Source of the DNA: DATFVA01 sp963839165
GTDB taxonomy: Bacteria > Bacteroidota > Ignavibacteria > Ignavibacteriales > Ignavibacteriaceae
Assembly: GCA_963839165.1 (NCBI GenBank)
Contig: CAWIUG010000049.1
Span: 186,001 to 250,000 of the forward strand
Reading direction: 5' to 3'
DNA: 64,000 bases
Positions 60,983-64,000 of this stretch are shown one piece after another (within the stretch, counting starts at the first letter, position 1; each line of letters begins with the position of its first letter). The position numbers were made by a program, and so were the translations under genes. The notes under the pieces are model-generated. The model had not been told where the DNA came from. It did not search any database and saw nothing but the letters and a program-made list of their open reading frames with translations.

Positions 60983-62440
60983 CTATTTTAAAAGTATCAT
61001 CTTTCTGGTTTCTGTAAACTTCCCCGCTGTGAATCGATAAAAATACAGACCGCTGGGCAGATTTGCTGCTTTCCAGGTAAACTCATAAGTACCTGCTTGT
61101 TTTTCTTCGTTAACGAGTGACTCTAATTCATTACCCAGAACATCAAAAACTTTAATTTGAACTTGTGATAATTTAGGAACGTTATATTTTATATTTGTCG
61201 TCGGGTTGAAAGGGTTCGGGTAGTTCTGGTATAATATAAAATTATCCGGCACTATATCATTGCTGCTCACGATACCTATCGGGTTAGCCGGGTAGAAATA
61301 CTCCAGCATCCTGTCAATGTTTGCCCGCCATAATCCCCAGCTGTGCCCTTCTGGTCTCTCAAGCCAGTCAAGTTTATAACCTGCTGATAACAGGTAGTCT
61401 CTGAAGGGACGCAGATTAAGGTACAGACTTTCATAGCTCCCCCATACCGAGCACCATTTAATGTCTTCAACAGGACCACTAATAATAAGATTGTAGGCTT
61501 CATAATTATTTGGCCAGAAAGCAGCCGAATGGAGTCCGCATAACCCGAAAACATCCGGATGAATGTAACTTATCAGTGCGGAAATATTTCCTCCGAATGA
61601 ATCCCCCAATACCAGTCTTTCCTTCCGGTCGGCTTTTGTTTTGTAGTTCGTATCTATATAAGGTACAAGCTCGCTGACAAAAAATTCAGTGTACTGATTT
61701 CTTAAACTGCCTGCGTACTCTTCGTTCCTGTTGTTCGGGGTAACAAATACACATATAACCGGCTGAATTAACCCGCTGTCCAGTAAATTGTTTACAACAT
61801 TTACGGCTTTTCCCAGTGTTATATATTCTGAACCGTCCTGAAAATATACGGCCGGGTATGTGGTTGATGATAGTGAATCATATCCCGGGGGAAGGTAAAT
61901 GTACAGGTTATAATTTGTACCAACAATCGTACTGTAGAATACCTTGGATATTAATGTTCCGTTAGGAATACTCGGATTATTGACAATTTCCCATGGCTGG
62001 ACGTACAGCGGCATCGCGAGTTCAGAATTCGGACCGTAACCTCCCTGGCATGTGTTTGGATTTTCCGGATCAAGTATCCACGTGCCTCCGTTTAGTACAT
62101 ATTTGTAGTCAAGACGGGCATCCATTTCGAAATTTGCCGACTTGTACCAGAAATCTGTCTGATACAGCCTGGTCATTCCCCATGCATCGGTGTTCCAGTC
62201 GTTAAAATCTCCCGGCAAAGTTACTGAGTTCACATTACCCAGGTAAATAAAATTTGCCGTCGAATCTTCAATGAAGGGGATCCCGACTGTTCGTGCGTAT
62301 GTCATAAAACTATCGACAGCAGCCTCTTTGGCGGCCGGGTTGCCGAGCGAATTAACGTGATTTACAAAGTTCTGGAATTGGCTTTGAGCGGAAACAAATG
62401 AAGGCATCAGAAATATAGTAAGGATTATAAGCTTCTTCAT
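60983..62440 (-). CDS. Secreted esterase (enterochelin-esterase-like) with type A sorting domain
   Basis: The ATG at 62438-62440 follows a GGAGGG site and opens a signal peptide (MKKLIILTIFLMPSFVSAQS); an upstream TTG frame adds 22 unsupported residues. The 485-residue protein has a carbohydrate-binding E-set-like N-terminus (SVTLPGDFNDWNTDAWGM), an esterase D-type alpha/beta hydrolase (LGDSFGGNISA with nucleophile Ser, late His in EGHSWGLWR), and a C-terminal sorting domain (LYQNYPNPFNPTTNIKYNVP, ending KMILLK). It is a likely PorU substrate attached at the surface or released, acting on ester bonds of glycans or siderophores; the substrate is unknown. Confidence 0.85.
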   Translation of the reverse strand: MKKLIILTIFLMPSFVSAQSQFQNFVNHVNSLGNPAAKEAAVDSFMTYARTVGIPFIEDSTANFIYLGNVNSVTLPGDFNDWNTDAWGMTRLYQTDFWYKSANFEMDARLDYKYVLNGGTWILDPENPNTCQGGYGPNSELAMPLYVQPWEIVNNPSIPNGTLISKVFYSTIVGTNYNLYIYLPPGYDSLSSTTYPAVYFQDGSEYITLGKAVNVVNNLLDSGLIQPVICVFVTPNNRNEEYAGSLRNQYTEFFVSELVPYIDTNYKTKADRKERLVLGDSFGGNISALISYIHPDVFGLCGLHSAAFWPNNYEAYNLIISGPVEDIKWCSVWGSYESLYLNLRPFRDYLLSAGYKLDWLERPEGHSWGLWRANIDRMLEYFYPANPIGIVSSNDIVPDNFILYQNYPNPFNPTTNIKYNVPKLSQVQIKVFDVLGNELESLVNEEKQAGTYEFTWKAANLPSGLYFYRFTAGKFTETRKMILLK

Positions 62441-62726
62441 ATTCAGTCCCTCCCGACCTGTTTGAAATAACAACATCAATTTGTCATTTATTATCATTAT
62501 AAACAATGCATCCTGTGAAACAACCGCAGCAGGATATATAATTTACAATTTTCAAAAAAGATCCGATCCCGATATTCGAAAAGTCCCTTGCAGCAGTTCT
62601 CATTTTCAGCTCCCCATAAGTTCAGTTTTTAAAATAATTTACCATTATTCGTCTATAGCAGCAATATTGCCCACTCCTCTTTGCAGAAAAGGAGAACATT
62701 AAGAAGACGTAACTCTACTGTCAGGT

Positions 62727-63353
62727 TCAATCATTTTTCTCTCTGAATTTCCTTACTTTCGCAAGGTTACCGCAGTCTTTCATACTGCACCACTGGCGGC
62801 TTCCGTTTTTGCTGGTATCAAGGAACAGCCACCCACAGTCGTCCCCCCCGCATTCTTTCACACGGTGCAGACTCTCAGAGGTCAAAAGCTCTGAGGCTGA
62901 AAGCGCTGTCTGCCATATTATATTTTCCGGATCCTCATTTTGTAAATCAAGCTCCCATTTGAATCTATCCGAGTCGAACTGCAGCTTCTGATGCTCCCGC
63001 GCCCTGGTACATTCCCTGTTCAACAATTCTATGTCTTTATCTTCCGGCTCCTCCCTTTTAACAAGGCTTATGAAAATCCTGTATATTGCCTCACGTAGTA
63101 GAATTGCTTTCTTAAAGACTTTATATGAAGATTTCGGATCTTTCTTAGCAAAACGGTTTAACTTTTCCACACCGGACTCGTCAATTATTCCCGCTTTGTG
63201 CGCCCAGACGATCAGATCGGAATAGTTTTTAAGTTTGTCGTCCAGCACTTTATAATCGAGCGGATCCTTTTCACCGGACACTGTCCTTCCGCTTACCGAA
63301 TTCACGAAATCCAGCGAAAGATTATTTGCCACGTATTTATGTTTTTCAGCCAT
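62727..63353 (-). CDS. CGNR zinc-finger protein (ABATE domain), putative transcription factor
   Basis: A 208-residue protein with an N-terminal ABATE domain (about 8-150, LSLDFVNSVSGRTVSG, LREAIYRIF) and a C-terminal CGNR zinc finger: CGGDDCGWLFLD, then QWCSMKDCGNLAKVRKFRE. Cys ligands are paired as CxxxxC and CxxxxC. Such proteins are thought to be DNA-binding regulators. It is divergent from the ABM-DinB gene, and the 130-base spacer carries two copies of an inverted-repeat element, which fits autoregulation. Confidence 0.85.
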   Translation of the reverse strand: MAEKHKYVANNLSLDFVNSVSGRTVSGEKDPLDYKVLDDKLKNYSDLIVWAHKAGIIDESGVEKLNRFAKKDPKSSYKVFKKAILLREAIYRIFISLVKREEPEDKDIELLNRECTRAREHQKLQFDSDRFKWELDLQNEDPENIIWQTALSASELLTSESLHRVKECGGDDCGWLFLDTSKNGSRQWCSMKDCGNLAKVRKFREKND

Positions 63354-63368
63354 CTATCACTCTTTTTA

Positions 63369-63447
63369 TGTAACCGATAAAATACACTTGACAGGTTACA
63401 AATATCATGCTATTTTGTAACCGGTAATAATAATTTAACAGGTTACA
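63369..63447. promoter_or_regulatory. Doubled inverted-repeat operator overlapping a plus-strand promoter
   Basis: TGTAACC-N18-GGTTACA occurs twice, at 63369-63400 and 63416-63447, with the same 18-base spacing and related inner sequence (TTGACA and TTAACA just before GGTTACA). TTGACA (63388-63393) and TATTTT (63411-63416) lie 17 bases apart and could be the -35 and -10 of the ABM-DinB gene. The CGNR protein is the obvious candidate ligand. Confidence 0.7.
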
Positions 63448-63483
63448 AATTAATAATCAATTCATTAAAAACGTGAGGCTGAA

Positions 63484-64000
63484 ATGATAACAAGGATCTG
63501 GCACGGCAGAGTAAAGAAAAGTGATGCTGATAAATATCGTAAGTATGTGATTAATACCGGGATAAGGGATTATCTCAAAACCAAAGGCAACGTAGCGGCG
63601 CAAATCTGGCAGAATGTGGACAAAGACACTTCGGATATTTTTACAGTTACACAGTGGGATAACATCGAGTCGGTAAAAAAGTTTGCGGGAAAAAATTACG
63701 CGAAAGCTAAATACTACCCGGAAGATGAAAAATATCTGCTTGAGTTTGAACCGGAAGTAAAGCACTATGAGACTGTTTCTTTCTCAAACCAGTTGATAAG
63801 AAGGCTTCTTCAGCAGTTCACGGATCTTTACGATGGGAATAACTGGACTGACAGGAACTTTCTTCAACTTTTAAGTTCGGTCGATGAAGAAACGGCTTTT
63901 AAGCAGCCTTTCCCCGGTAAACATTCCATCGCTGAAATATTGTGGCATATTGTCTACTGGAGAAGAGCTGTGCTGCACCGGCTGAAAGGTGATTTTAAGT
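63484..64000 (+). CDS. ABM-domain / DinB-like fusion protein, partial
   Basis: The gene starts at the ATG at 63484-63486 and runs off the right edge (172 codons visible). Residues 1-100 look like an antibiotic-biosynthesis-monooxygenase-type ferredoxin-like domain (ITRIWHGRVKKSDADKYRKY, FTVTQWDNIESVKKFAG). A DinB/YfiT-like four-helix domain follows (LIRRLLQQFTDLYDGNNW, HSIAEILWHIVYWRR); the His in LWHIVYW fits the metal ligand of that family. The promoter and operators lie directly upstream. Function unknown; DinB-like proteins often are metal-dependent thiol transferases. Confidence 0.75.
   Translation, partial: MITRIWHGRVKKSDADKYRKYVINTGIRDYLKTKGNVAAQIWQNVDKDTSDIFTVTQWDNIESVKKFAGKNYAKAKYYPEDEKYLLEFEPEVKHYETVSFSNQLIRRLLQQFTDLYDGNNWTDRNFLQLLSSVDEETAFKQPFPGKHSIAEILWHIVYWRRAVLHRLKGDFK

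Overview
The window reads as a chromosome segment of a Gram-negative bacterium of the Bacteroidota/Ignavibacteria group. The grounds are type IX secretion genes (porU, and porV cut by the left edge), secreted proteins ending in the type A sorting domain with the YQNYPNPFN signature common in Ignavibacteria, Kdo-LPS genes, TonB/ExbBD genes and many exported TPR and lipoproteins. Unlike many Bacteroidia, numerous genes have clear GGAGG-type ribosome binding sites, which also favours Ignavibacteria. The placement is inference from gene content; no 16S rRNA gene is present.

Layout. 1-4.5 kb: porV (partial) and porU, minus strand. 4.6-6.6 kb: peroxiredoxin, HD hydrolase, endonuclease III and a 2Fe-2S ferredoxin. 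6.8-7.0 kb: tRNA-Glu and tRNA-Gln inside AT-rich repeats. 7.2-9.3 kb: a plus-strand set of one beta-propeller and three membrane proteins. 9.5-17.8 kb: an envelope operon (989-aa TPR protein, outer-membrane barrel, HU-like/SPOR transmembrane fusion, ExbB, ExbD, TonB-like). 18.4-22.4 kb: a beta-barrel protein, a TPR protein, tRNA-Leu, and an ECF sigma/anti-sigma/Spy-like cluster with a divergent second Spy-like gene. 22.5-26.4 kb: a tetrahydrobiopterin set (SDR, GTP cyclohydrolase I, eukaryote-type 6-pyruvoyltetrahydropterin synthase) on the same strand as phenylalanine hydroxylase, with two peroxiredoxins and a rhodanese between. 26.6-32.9 kb: a tightly overlapping Kdo/LPS export operon (kdsA, unknown gene, kdsD, lptC, OstA-like, lptB) followed by murB.

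33-40.5 kb: alcohol dehydrogenase, SnoaL-like protein, small HTH protein, then a two-gene signalling unit (cNMP-binding histidine kinase and a receiver/glutaredoxin-like/thioredoxin-reductase-like fusion that has lost its redox cysteines), and a membrane-fused spermidine-synthase-like protein. 40.6-53 kb is accessory: a trypsin-like lipoprotein next to a free-standing copy of its N-terminal module, a tiny secreted ORF, an MFS exporter with an anomalous start, a radical SAM protein paired with a large lipoprotein, exported lipoproteins, two DUF4242 proteins and a large LuxR-type ATPase regulator. 53-64 kb: aldo/keto reductase, a type IX cargo protein with an S74-chaperone protein, tandem and dispersed repeats, an M16 peptidase split by a frameshift, tRNA-Thr, the remnant of a MASE3 histidine kinase, a secreted esterase, and a CGNR zinc-finger protein divergent from an ABM-DinB fusion across a doubled inverted-repeat operator.

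The most coherent pathways are BH4-dependent phenylalanine hydroxylation, Kdo-LPS assembly and transport, energised envelope maintenance, and type IX secretion. The best candidates for undescribed biology are the HU/SPOR-Exb-TPR envelope operon, the cysteine-free redox-fold response regulator, the protease/module pair, and the CGNR operator region. All reading was by eye; homology calls rest on recognised motifs, not on database searches.
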